64,000 nucleotides of DNA from the NCBI GenBank assembly GCA_965205055.1, contig OZ242030.1:2108001-2172000 (forward strand), read 5' to 3'. Of the stretch, positions 52,384 to 60,496 are shown one piece after another. The notes below the pieces were generated by a model, which had not been told where the DNA came from, made no database searches, and saw nothing but the letters and a program-made list of their open reading frames with translations. Position numbers and translations under genes: made by a program. How positions within the stretch are numbered: the stretch's first letter is position 1; the number at the start of each line of letters is the position of its first letter. The DNA is from CBDBBY01 sp965205055. GTDB taxonomy: Bacteria > Pseudomonadota > Alphaproteobacteria > Rhodobacterales > Rhodobacteraceae.

Positions 52384-53571
52384 ATGACCGACCGACCCGT
52401 TTCCGATATCGATCTGTTTTCGGATGAGGCGATCCGCGCGCCTTATGCTAGCTGGAAAGAACTGCGTGATATCGCGCCTGCGGTGTGGCTGAGGCGTTAC
52501 GGCATGTGGGCGGTCGCGCGATATGCGGAGGTGAAGGAGGTGCTGGGCAACTGGCAAATGTTCACCACTGCTGAAGGCATCGCCATGGATGACAAGGTGA
52601 ACGCAGCAACATCCGGCCCGGGGCGCGCCAATTCGCTGACCAGCGATCCGCCGCTTCACGATGAAATCCGCAATGTGACCGGCGTGCCTCTGCGGCCCCG
52701 CGGACTGCGCCAGATCGAGGAACAGGTGCGGGCGGCGGCGCACGACTTGGTTGAGGATATTTGCGCCCGCAAATCAGTCGATGCGATGGAGGATGTGGCG
52801 CAGATATTGCCAATGAACCTTGTGCGTGATTTCGTCGGTCTGCCAGCCGCGGGCAAGGACAACACGCTGAAATGGGCGGCGGCGACCTTCAACGCCATGG
52901 GGCCGATGAATGAGCTGGGAAAGGGGGCTATTCCGCAGATTCAGGAACTGCTTCAGTATTGCAACAACCAGGCCATACCACCTTACCTGAAAAAAGACGG
53001 ATGGGCAGACAAGATCTATCAGGCCGCCGATGAAGGAAAGGTCGAGCGCGCCCAATGCCCTGGTATGATGCGGGAATATATCGTACCCGCACTCAATACT
53101 ACGATCTTCGGTATTGGCCATCTGCTGCGCTATCTCTCGCTGGATCGCGCGCAATGGGACATGCTCAAGGCAGACCGGTCATTGGTGACCGGCGCGATCA
53201 ACGAAGCTCTGCGGATGGATGCCCCAATCCGGTCCTTCACCCGCCTAGTGCGGGAGGATACCAAGATCGGCGATATCCGTCTGGGCGCGAGGGAGCGGAT
53301 AATCGTGATCTTTGGCTCGGCCAACCGGGACGAGCGCCACTATGATAATCCTGACCGGTTTGATATCACCCGCAACAACCGCGATCATCTGGCCTTTGGC
53401 TACGGACTGCATATCTGCGGAGGTATGCATCTTGCCCGGCTGGAGATGACCGAACTGCTTCTGGCGATGCTGAACAGGATTGCGTTTTTTGAAACGGATC
53501 CCCCGGAAATCTGTATGAACAACACGCTGCGCGGGTTTGACTCCTTGCCCATGCGCGTTCATGCGGAATGA
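52384..53571 (+). CDS. Cytochrome P450 (CYP199/203-like)
   Basis: A 395-residue P450 with heme loop FGYGLHICGGMHLARLE (Cys345) and ExxR in EALRMDAP. The I-helix reads IVPALNTTIFGIG: where most P450s have AG-D/E-TT, this one has PAL-N-TT, so the acid is replaced by Asn. The P-L-(D/N)-TTI pattern resembles CYP199/CYP203-type enzymes, which oxidise or demethylate para-substituted benzoates. A nearby vanillin-dehydrogenase-like fragment, a GST and an SDR make aromatic breakdown a reasonable guess. ATG 52384 chosen. No redox partner is encoded next to it. Confidence 0.9.
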   Translation: MTDRPVSDIDLFSDEAIRAPYASWKELRDIAPAVWLRRYGMWAVARYAEVKEVLGNWQMFTTAEGIAMDDKVNAATSGPGRANSLTSDPPLHDEIRNVTGVPLRPRGLRQIEEQVRAAAHDLVEDICARKSVDAMEDVAQILPMNLVRDFVGLPAAGKDNTLKWAAATFNAMGPMNELGKGAIPQIQELLQYCNNQAIPPYLKKDGWADKIYQAADEGKVERAQCPGMMREYIVPALNTTIFGIGHLLRYLSLDRAQWDMLKADRSLVTGAINEALRMDAPIRSFTRLVREDTKIGDIRLGARERIIVIFGSANRDERHYDNPDRFDITRNNRDHLAFGYGLHICGGMHLARLEMTELLLAMLNRIAFFETDPPEICMNNTLRGFDSLPMRVHAE

Positions 53572-53631
53572 ACCAGCTGCGCGCGGGAGGATGATCCTTG
53601 TCGGATTGGCAGCTTCCGCAATCTCCGTCGA

Positions 53632-53892
53632 ATGGACAAGCTCCAGGCCATGCTGACCAAAATTTCCAGGAAGCTGGTTTGGCTTGAGTTCAGGCTTGCC
53701 GCCCTCATGGCTGTGGGCGTTACGCTCTTGATACTTTTGAATATTGTCACCCGGTATTTCGGGGCCGCCCTCTACTGGGTAGATGAGCTTGCGATTTATG
53801 CAATGGTTTGGATGACATTCTTGGGAGCCTCGGCGGCCTTGCATTATCAGGGCTTTCGTGTGTGGACGCCCAGTACCTCGCAGAGCACTTGA
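53632..53892 (+). pseudogene. TRAP small permease (DctQ), N-terminal fragment
   Basis: The first 70 residues are a typical DctQ start: a helix VGVTLLILLNIVTRYFGAAL, WVDELAIYAMVWMTFLGASA and ALHYQG. After about 53860 similarity stops and the frame ends at a stop after 86 codons. It is distinct from the complete DctQ at 50.0 kb, so a second TRAP locus once existed here; the intact DctP at 57.5 kb may be its partner. Confidence 0.75.
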
Positions 53893-54028
53893 TGGACCGC
53901 CGGCGTCGGTCGTCAGTCGAACCGGGGTTTCGAGGCAGCCGCCAACCCTCGCGGAGGGCTGGAGCGCGGTGCGCGACAGGCCGAGGCGAGGGTCTGAACC
54001 CCCTTCGAATTCGACGATGATCGGCGAG

Positions 54029-54049
54029 CTCCGCCCGCTTCGGGCGGAG
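54029..54049. repeat. Perfect 8-bp inverted repeat
   Basis: CTCCGCCC and GGGCGGAG flank a 5-base loop GCTTC in the non-coding stretch between the DctQ fragment and the ISAs1 copy. No T-run follows. It could be a remnant structural element; the stretch 53893-54159 otherwise holds nothing recognisable. Confidence 0.4.
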
Positions 54050-54159
54050 GGGCGGCTGATCGGGAGCAGCCCCGTGGACGCAGCACCTTTCGAGTGCCTG
54101 CAGGGGACCCGCGCCCCGGTCGGCGGCTGTTTGCCCTTGCACTGTCCTCGGTCTTTCCC

Positions 54160-55095
54160 GCGTCTCCGGCGACGCTGGCGGGCAGATCGTCATGCAGCTC
54201 CTTCACGCGATACGCGAGGTACGAATGGGAGTTTCTGAGCGGATTCATGGAGCTCAAGGGCGGCCCGCCGAGCCACGACGCGTTCTCCGACCTATCCGGT
54301 GCCCTTGATCCGGAGCAGCTGGAGGTCGCCATGACGAAGTTCGTGAACGCGCTGCATCCGGTTCAGGCTTTCGAGCCCGGGGCCGGCCTTGTTCTCGGCC
54401 AGATGAAAGTCGACGGGAAGTCGAACGAGACCGCGGCGATCCCCGGCCTTCTGGAGATTTTGTATCTGGCCGGGCGCACGGCGGCGGCCGACGCGATGCA
54501 CACCCGGCGCGAGGTGTCGGCGCAGATCGTGGAGAAGGGCGGCGACTACGTCCTTCCGGCGGAGCGCAACCAGAAGACGCTGCACGAGGACGTTCAGGTC
54601 TGGTTCGCCGATCCGGTCGCGCGGAAGGAAATGCTTTCTTGCCTGCATGTCGGCGGCGGCCACGGGCGCATCGAGACGCGCATCGCGACGGTCTCGCACG
54701 ATGTCGGCTGGCTGCGGGAGCGGCATGATTGGCCCGGCCTCAAGGCCGTCGGCAGGATCGAGGCGGTCCGCGAGCGGAAGGGCAAGGAGGAGCGCTCCGT
54801 CCGCCACTTCATCATGAGCGCGGAGATTCCGCCGGAGCGGCTGTTTGAGCTCGTCTGCAACCATTGGGCGATCGAGAACTGCCTCCACTGGGTTCCGGAC
54901 GTCGTCATGGACGAGGACCGGATGCGGAACCAAACCCTGAACGGGCCGGAGTGCCTCGCCGCCCTCCGGCGCATCGGCTTGAACATCGTGCGCCTCATGG
55001 ACGACAAGCACTCGCTCAAAGGACGGATGGAGATCGCCGCCATGAACGACAAATACATGCTCGGCATGCTGGCCAACGCGGTCGGCAAATTTTAA
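54160..55095 (+). pseudogene. ISAs1-family transposase with internal deletion
   Basis: The frame has the N-terminal SCSSFTRYARYEWEFLSGFM and GGPPSHDAFSDL block, then LVLGQMKVDGKSNETAAIP, a DAMHTRRE segment with the second catalytic Asp, KGGDYVLPAERNQKTLHEDV and a WAIENCLHWVPDVVMDEDR block with the catalytic Glu. The usual IDGKTLR segment with the first catalytic Asp, about 35 residues, is missing between NALHPVQ and FEPGAGLVLGQ. It runs without stops to 55095 but is therefore almost certainly inactive. Start is not evident; the frame is open from 54094. Confidence 0.82.
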
Positions 55096-55140
55096 AAGCG
55101 AAGGCGCTGGACCGCACCCGAAGAGGGATTGACGAAGACC

Positions 55141-55371
55141 AATGATACCGAATACGATCTTTCATCGGCGATCTTCACCAAGGACATCAACCGGGCCTTT
55201 CACTTTGCCAGACACATCGGCGCAGGAATGTGCCACATCAACGGCCCGACCATTCACGACGAGGCCCATGTGCCATTCGGGGGCAACAAGGAACCCGGCG
55301 TCGGCCGCGAGGGAACCGACGCCGACATGGAAGCGATGACAGAGCTTAGATGGGTCACGGTGCAGCTATGA
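55141..55371 (+). pseudogene. Aldehyde dehydrogenase, C-terminal fragment
   Basis: The last 75 residues of an ALDH: YDLSSAIFTKDINRAFHFAR, then GMCHINGPTIHDEAHVPFGG, KEPGVGREG and a TELRWVTVQL ending. The HINGPTVHDE/FTELRWITVQ style is typical of salicylaldehyde/vanillin dehydrogenases. The upstream 400 residues are missing; ISAs1 sequence ends just before. The stop overlaps the GST start (ATGA), so this gene and the GST were once an operon. Confidence 0.8.
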
Positions 55372-56189
55372 CATTCACGCTATTTCATCACGGGTCGTCC
55401 GTCTGCGCCGCCAAAGTCCGGTTTGCGATGGAGGAAAAGGGACTGGAGTGGGACGGCGTCTACATCGACATCCTGAAGGGCGAGCAGTTCGCCCCGGAAT
55501 ATCTCAAGCTCAATCCCAAGGGCGTGGTGCCTACTCTTTTGCACGACGACACAGTCATTCCGGATTCTACCGTCATCATCGAATACCTCGACCAGATCGC
55601 GCCGGAAACCAGCGTCCACCCGACCGACCCGTGGGAACGGGCGCAGGTCAATTACTGGACCAAGGCGGTCGACGAAGATTTGCATCCAGCCTGCGGCGCC
55701 GTCACTTTCGTTTGCTCGCATCGCCACACGGTATTGAAGAATCTTGGCCCGGAAGGCCTTAAGGAGTTTTTGGCATCCACCCCCTCGATATCCGTCACGG
55801 CGGATTGGAAAAGCCAGAAGGACAGCTTCGTTCGGCACGGGTTCGAAGCACCGGGCGCCGAAGAAAAAGTCCGTCTCTACGACAAGTATCTCCACAAGAT
55901 GGAAACCGCGGTGGGCGCTCGGAACGAGTGGCTGGTGGCAACGCATTCTCGATCGCCGACATTTCGATGACGCCTTATGTCAATCGCCTCGCGATGATGT
56001 CCATGCGCGGGATGTGGGAAGGCGGGCGTCTGCCCAATGTCGAACGTTGGTTCGCCCGAATTGAAGGGCGACCAAATTTCAAAAATGTGCTTCATCGACT
56101 GGGTGCCGGAAGACCTGGCCGGCGATCTGCGCGACAACGGCGCCAAGAGCTGGCCGGAGGTCGCGAAAATTCTCGAAATCGAAATCTGA
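55368..56189 (+). pseudogene. Glutathione S-transferase with two frameshifts
   Basis: ATG 55368 starts a clear GST: MTFTLFHHGSSVCAAKVRFA, then LNPKGVVPTLLHDD and VIIEYLDQIAPE (thioredoxin-fold glutathione site). Near 55930 similarity jumps to another frame (GNAFSIADISMTPYVNRLAM, PNVERWFARIEGRP), and near 56085 to a third frame that ends DLRDNGAKSWPEVAKILEI at TGA 56187-56189. Joined, the three pieces give about 270 residues, the usual size. Two single-base changes therefore inactivate it. Similarity to LigF-type beta-etherases is loose; a role in aromatic breakdown is inferred from context. Confidence 0.78.
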
Positions 56190-56204
56190 ACCAAGGAGGA
56201 AAAA

Positions 56205-56960
56205 ATGGGCCGTCTTGAAGGAAAGACCGCGGTCATCACCGGAGCTGCGCAAGGCATCGGAGCCGCTATGGCCAAAGCAATGGCCGATGAAGGGGCCAAA
56301 GTTCTGGTGACGGATGTGCAGGACACCGCAGGAGCAGTGAAAGCCATCACCGATTCAGGCGGCACCGCTCAAGGAATGAAGGTTGATGTTACGTCGAACG
56401 ACGATCTCGCGGCGATGGTGAAAACGGCCGCGAACAGCTTGGGCGGGCTCGACATCATGGTCAACAACGCGGCGATATGCACAGCGATCAAGCTGAAACC
56501 TTTCTTTGAAATCGACGATGACGAATTCGACACGATCATGCGCGTGAATGTGCGCAGCGTGCATCAGGTGATGCGCGCCATCGTTCCCACCATGATCCGG
56601 GCCGGCGGCGGCAAGGTCGTCAACATCACCTCAGGCACGTTTTATTACGGACCTCCGGGACTGTCGCACTACACCGCGTCAAAAGGCGCGGTCATCGCGC
56701 TGACCCGCAGCCATGCGCGCGAGTTGGGCGACAAGAACATTCAAGTGAACGCCATCGCGCCCGGGCTCACGGAAAGCGAGGGAGTGAAAGCCAATCCCGG
56801 TTTCGACATAGCGCGCGCTCCTACAATCGCCAGGCGCTCGATCAAGCGTGAAATGCTCCCCGAGGATACGCTCGGCACACTCTTGTACCTCGCCTCGTCG
56901 GACAGCGATTTCGTTACGGGCCAGACTCTGAATGTGGATGGCGGCAAGATGAATGTCTGA
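56205..56960 (+). CDS. SDR family oxidoreductase
   Basis: A classical short-chain dehydrogenase of 251 residues: cofactor motif TGAAQGIGAAMAKAMADEGA near residue 12, NNAA at 88-91, catalytic Ser in NITSGTFYYG and YxxxK in HYTASKGAV, then NAIAPGLTESEG. Asp at the end of beta-2 (VLVTDVQD) predicts NAD rather than NADP. It has GGAGG 8 bases before ATG 56205. It is the only intact enzyme in the ALDH-GST-SDR series; the substrate is unknown. Confidence 0.92.
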   Translation: MGRLEGKTAVITGAAQGIGAAMAKAMADEGAKVLVTDVQDTAGAVKAITDSGGTAQGMKVDVTSNDDLAAMVKTAANSLGGLDIMVNNAAICTAIKLKPFFEIDDDEFDTIMRVNVRSVHQVMRAIVPTMIRAGGGKVVNITSGTFYYGPPGLSHYTASKGAVIALTRSHARELGDKNIQVNAIAPGLTESEGVKANPGFDIARAPTIARRSIKREMLPEDTLGTLLYLASSDSDFVTGQTLNVDGGKMNV

Positions 56961-56985
56961 GGGATTCCCGGAGTGCAAACGCACT

Positions 56986-57238
56986 TCAGAATGTCTCGGC
57001 GAGCTTGGCCGCGTTGCTTATGAGCTTGATGCGATATTCCGGCACTTGCGCCGCTTTCAAGATGCGCTTTCGAACCGATAGGTCGTCGTTCTGGAGGCGC
57101 ACGATGTTCAGAATCAGGCGGCGGATTCCCCCGAGATTTTCCGGGCCGCGGCCCGTCCGGTTTCGAAGGTCGTCCTCCTGCATCTGGACGTCGAGAACCC
57201 AATGTAGTCGGTTCTCGATCACCAAGTGGTCCCGGACC
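56986..57238 (-). pseudogene. ISAs1-family transposase, C-terminal fragment
   Basis: On the minus strand: VIENRLHWVLDVQMQEDDLR, then RLILNIVRLQNDDLSVRKRI. This is the C-terminal catalytic Glu region and tail of an ISAs1 transposase. It is the third remnant of this family within 5.3 kb and differs in sequence from the copy at 54.2-55.1 kb, so the remnants come from more than one element. Confidence 0.75.
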
Positions 57239-57527
57239 TATCAACATGACACACTTGACTCTGCGTTCTGCCCTTTGGCGGCCCGCCGCCGCGGAGACCC
57301 CATTCAACGGAGCGGTGGCGGGCCGGTGTGGCCTCGGCGCCGGGCCGCGTTCGCCCTCCGCGGCCGGTTCCCAAATGCGAAAAAACGAATTCATGCCTCC
57401 GGCCCCGCCCGAAAGGCATCGAACGCGAAACCGGGCCTTGACATGACCGACCGAAGTTGCAGAAATATTGGCACGCTACTTCTCAAAATGATGCGAGCCA
57501 ACGGAATCTCAACGAGGACAACAAGCA

Positions 57528-58553
57528 ATGAAATCAATGAAACTTAGGTCGTTCCTACTTTCGGTCGCAATTACCTTCAGTTTGGCTGGAGGGGGATCGC
57601 AAACCTTGGCCAACGAGCTTTCTGTGGCGACGTTCGTCCCTCCTCAGCACAACATTAACAAGTTTTTCTTTGGCTGGTTCGGCGAGGAATTGCACAGCCG
57701 CTCAAACGGGACATTGACAGTAAAGCTGTATCCAAGCGGACAACTCGGAGCCGGTCCGGTCCAACAATACAAGCGAGTCGTCGAGGGCGTGGCCGATATC
57801 GCATTTGGGCTGCAAGCCTATACGCCGACGGTTTTTCCTAAAACACTGTTGATCGTGCCTCCCGGCATATCCGGCACGCCGGAAGAATCCACCAAACGGC
57901 TATTGTCCGTTTATGACGAGCATCTCGCTGACGAGTACGAGGATGTGAAGCTGATCGCACTCTTTACGACGGCCGGCGATGCTTGGGCCTCGCGGAGCGA
58001 CCTGTCTTCGATGGACAATCTCGCCGGGGCGAAGATTGTTCCCTTTGCCACGATGGTATCGCCGATCCTGGAAGCAATGGGTGCTGTTCCTGTCCAAATG
58101 CCGGTTACCGAGATATACACCGGATTGGCGACGGGCACGATCGACGCCGCGACGATCGCGCCCAACCAGATGGGTAAGCCTTGGAGTTTTTCGGAGGTAT
58201 CCAGCCACTATGTCGACAACATCCCTGCGACATTCGCGGTCTTTTTCGTTGCCATGAACAAGGAACGCTACTTGGGCCTCTCGCAGGAGCATCGTGCGAT
58301 CATCGACGAGCTATCCGGGGAAACGGCATCCTTGATGGGCGCGTCAAGTTTCCAGAACGAGCGCCAGCAGGGGATCGATTTTCTGGCCGCCAATCCGCCG
58401 GAGATGAAAAATGTCACCCGCGTACGGATATCGGATGCAGTTCGCGCTGAAATGGACGCCGCTGTCGCGATGGGTTTGAGGGAGATCTTTGCCGACTATG
58501 CCGAGCGCGGCATTGAGAACGCCGAAGAGATTTATAACGCGATCAACAAATAA
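57528..58553 (+). CDS. TRAP transporter substrate-binding protein (DctP)
   Basis: A 341-residue periplasmic solute receptor. A signal peptide (KLRSFLLSVAITFSLAGGGS ... LANE) is followed by LSVATFVPPQHNINKFFFGW, NGTLTVKLYPSGQLG and ATGTIDAATIAPNQMG, the typical DctP pattern; the conserved Arg of carboxylate-binding DctP proteins would fall near WASRSDL. It has no membrane subunits beside it: intact DctQM lie 5.6 kb left and a DctQ fragment 3.6 kb left. It may work with the distant DctQM or be an orphan. Confidence 0.9.
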   Translation: MKSMKLRSFLLSVAITFSLAGGGSQTLANELSVATFVPPQHNINKFFFGWFGEELHSRSNGTLTVKLYPSGQLGAGPVQQYKRVVEGVADIAFGLQAYTPTVFPKTLLIVPPGISGTPEESTKRLLSVYDEHLADEYEDVKLIALFTTAGDAWASRSDLSSMDNLAGAKIVPFATMVSPILEAMGAVPVQMPVTEIYTGLATGTIDAATIAPNQMGKPWSFSEVSSHYVDNIPATFAVFFVAMNKERYLGLSQEHRAIIDELSGETASLMGASSFQNERQQGIDFLAANPPEMKNVTRVRISDAVRAEMDAAVAMGLREIFADYAERGIENAEEIYNAINK

Positions 58554-58595
58554 AGATTGGGTCGGGACACCCAGCCTGGAGCGTGTTCGGCTCAA

Positions 58596-58843
58596 GTTGA
58601 CGCATATCCGGCATTCACGAGGTCGATCGCGCGGTCCTCGGGTTTGATTTTTCGGGGTGTCTCCGCCGCTTCGCCAGAGCGTTTCGCGCTATCGCGGCCC
58701 GGCTCTCCGCAGCCACTGCTTGAGCTTGGCGAAGACCTGCTCAATCGGGTCGGAGCTGTAGGGCGGAAGAAAGAACTGGTGGACGCTCCTGTCCCTGAAC
58801 GCCTTGCGCGCGACGGGGATATTGTAGAACGCGAGTTTGCTGC
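58596..58843 (-). pseudogene. IS630-family transposase, C-terminal fragment, frameshifted
   Basis: The minus strand reads KLAFYNIPVARKAFRDRSVH, then QFFLPPYSSDPIEQVFAKLK and QWLRRAGPR before a stop; in a shifted frame it continues KPEDRAIDLVNAGYAST. These match the FLPPYSPDLNPIEQ-F-KLK and YF-NAGY ends of IS630 transposases. It is a different IS630 type from the fragment at 49.7 kb. Confidence 0.75.
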
Positions 58844-58966
58844 AGCTGCCGGATGAAAACTCTCAGAAAGCGCCGAAGCTAAATTCCCCAGTTCGGGGGC
58901 TGCGATGAAGGTCGAGGTACTCCGGCGCCCGCATGGAGCCCTCCTCGGCAGCCAATCTCCCGTTAG

Positions 58967-59280
58967 CGCCAAACTGTTTTGGATCGGAGCCCCGCAAAAG
59001 TACGCGGTCGAGTGAGCCAAAATCAGATCCGGCATCGTAAATACGAAGTCAAAATGATGAATTCATGCGGATATGCTTCAAGGTCTCGGGCATCACAGAA
59101 TACTTTTTCAAGTCAACGCTTTATTCCTTCGTATTGATCGACGTCCGGTACCAAATCTTCCAATCGCCGAATTCTGGGAGCCAAGATGCAGGCTAGGGCC
59201 AGCCCGAACGCTGCCGCGCCGACCAAGGCGAACATCAATGCCGTTCCGCGACCCGGCCCGACGCCGAAAACCAAACCCGC
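58967..59280. repeat. Duplicated block B: MFS 3' end plus flank
   Basis: Resembles 49399-49719 (see block A) through the same convergent arrangement: a plus-strand KLFWIGAPQK coding tail and, on the minus strand, the C-terminus of the intact MFS gene with stop at 59113. Many scattered base differences and a few indels indicate that the duplication is not recent. Confidence 0.75.
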
Positions 59281-60468
59281 GCTGCCTGCCAAGGCGCCGT
59301 CCGCCGCCAAAATCGGTTCGAAGATTTCTGCCGCGATCGGGGCGGCGACTAGCAAACCGACGCTTTGCGCGGCGAGCCCGAACAACTGCCGAAGCGAGAG
59401 AACGCGGCCAAGGAAGATTGGCGTCACCTTTACCTGCCAGACGACGCGCGAAAGACCCATAAGGAATGTGAAACCCATGCCGATGAAACCTATGCCTACC
59501 AGCATGACCGTAAGATTTTCGCGGATGACGACCGCGACGGCCGCCAAACCGGTTGCGCCGAGCGCTACCAAAATGCCGTTCATCCTCTTTTCAGGTCCAG
59601 TCCAAACTGCCAGCAGCACGCCGCCGACGAGCGCGCCCAAGCCAAAACTCGCCAGCACGAATCCGGCTGCTTGCTCATCGGCGAACGTCATGACCAACGG
59701 CGTGCAAAGAGCAAACTCGAAACCGGGCAGAAGCAGCATGACCGCGGTCATGATCCACAACAGCCGCATCAATGGGCGCCGCTGACGCAGGTATCGCAGC
59801 CCGTCAGCGAAATCCTGCGCAAGCGCCGACATTATTCCGCTCTCGGAGGGCGCCGCACCTGATTCGCCGACTTTGGCCTCCTTTGAAGGAGAAGGCACAA
59901 TGGACAGCTTGAGCGCAACCAGAACGGGCGCGAACGTCACGAAGTTGAGGGCGAAAAGCGCTCCGAGACCCACTGGCGCAAGCAATGATCCAGCCAGAAC
60001 CGACCCGACTATCGTCGCGAGCGCGACATTCGCTTGGCCAATGCCCGAAGCCCTTTCCAGCTTTTCTTTGCGGACAAGTTGCGGAATGCTGGCTTCGAAT
60101 GCCGGCATCATGAATGCGCTGGCGATGCCGTCGGCCGAAAGCACGATCAGCAGATGCCAGATTTCGAGTTGGCCGGTGAAATACAAAACTGCCGCAGCCA
60201 GCGGAAAGATGCTGACCGCCGAGTTGGAGATGAGCATCACTCGACGCCTGTCCCAACGGTCCACCGCAGGACCGGCGATCAGGGCGCCAAGCCCCATCGG
60301 CAAAAATCCAGCCACCAGCACCAAGCTGTATTCCGCCGGACTGCCGCCGCTTGCAAGCGTCCAGAATATTACCGCGAAGCGTGTGGTCGAGGATCCAATG
60401 TTGGAGACCAGCCGCCCCCGCATGATTGCTTTGAATGCCCTTTCGTCGCGCAATTGTATGCTCTTCAT
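59113..60468 (-). CDS. MFS transporter (MFS_3/EntS-like)
   Basis: A 451-residue major-facilitator protein with about 12 hydrophobic segments. The N-terminus (AFKAIMRGRLVSNIGSSTTR) and PAVDRWDRRRVMLISN loop are typical of the MFS_3/EntS-type exporter group. It begins 28 bases after the P450-GPP34 stop on the same strand, so it is the second gene of that operon and could export or import the product of the P450. A partial copy of its 3' end lies at 49.4-49.7 kb. Substrate unknown. Confidence 0.88.
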   Translation of the reverse strand: MKSIQLRDERAFKAIMRGRLVSNIGSSTTRFAVIFWTLASGGSPAEYSLVLVAGFLPMGLGALIAGPAVDRWDRRRVMLISNSAVSIFPLAAAVLYFTGQLEIWHLLIVLSADGIASAFMMPAFEASIPQLVRKEKLERASGIGQANVALATIVGSVLAGSLLAPVGLGALFALNFVTFAPVLVALKLSIVPSPSKEAKVGESGAAPSESGIMSALAQDFADGLRYLRQRRPLMRLLWIMTAVMLLLPGFEFALCTPLVMTFADEQAAGFVLASFGLGALVGGVLLAVWTGPEKRMNGILVALGATGLAAVAVVIRENLTVMLVGIGFIGMGFTFLMGLSRVVWQVKVTPIFLGRVLSLRQLFGLAAQSVGLLVAAPIAAEIFEPILAADGALAGSAGLVFGVGPGRGTALMFALVGAAAFGLALACILAPRIRRLEDLVPDVDQYEGIKR

Positions 60469-60496
60469 GTGCGCCCTCGGAGTCCGACTTCAATAC

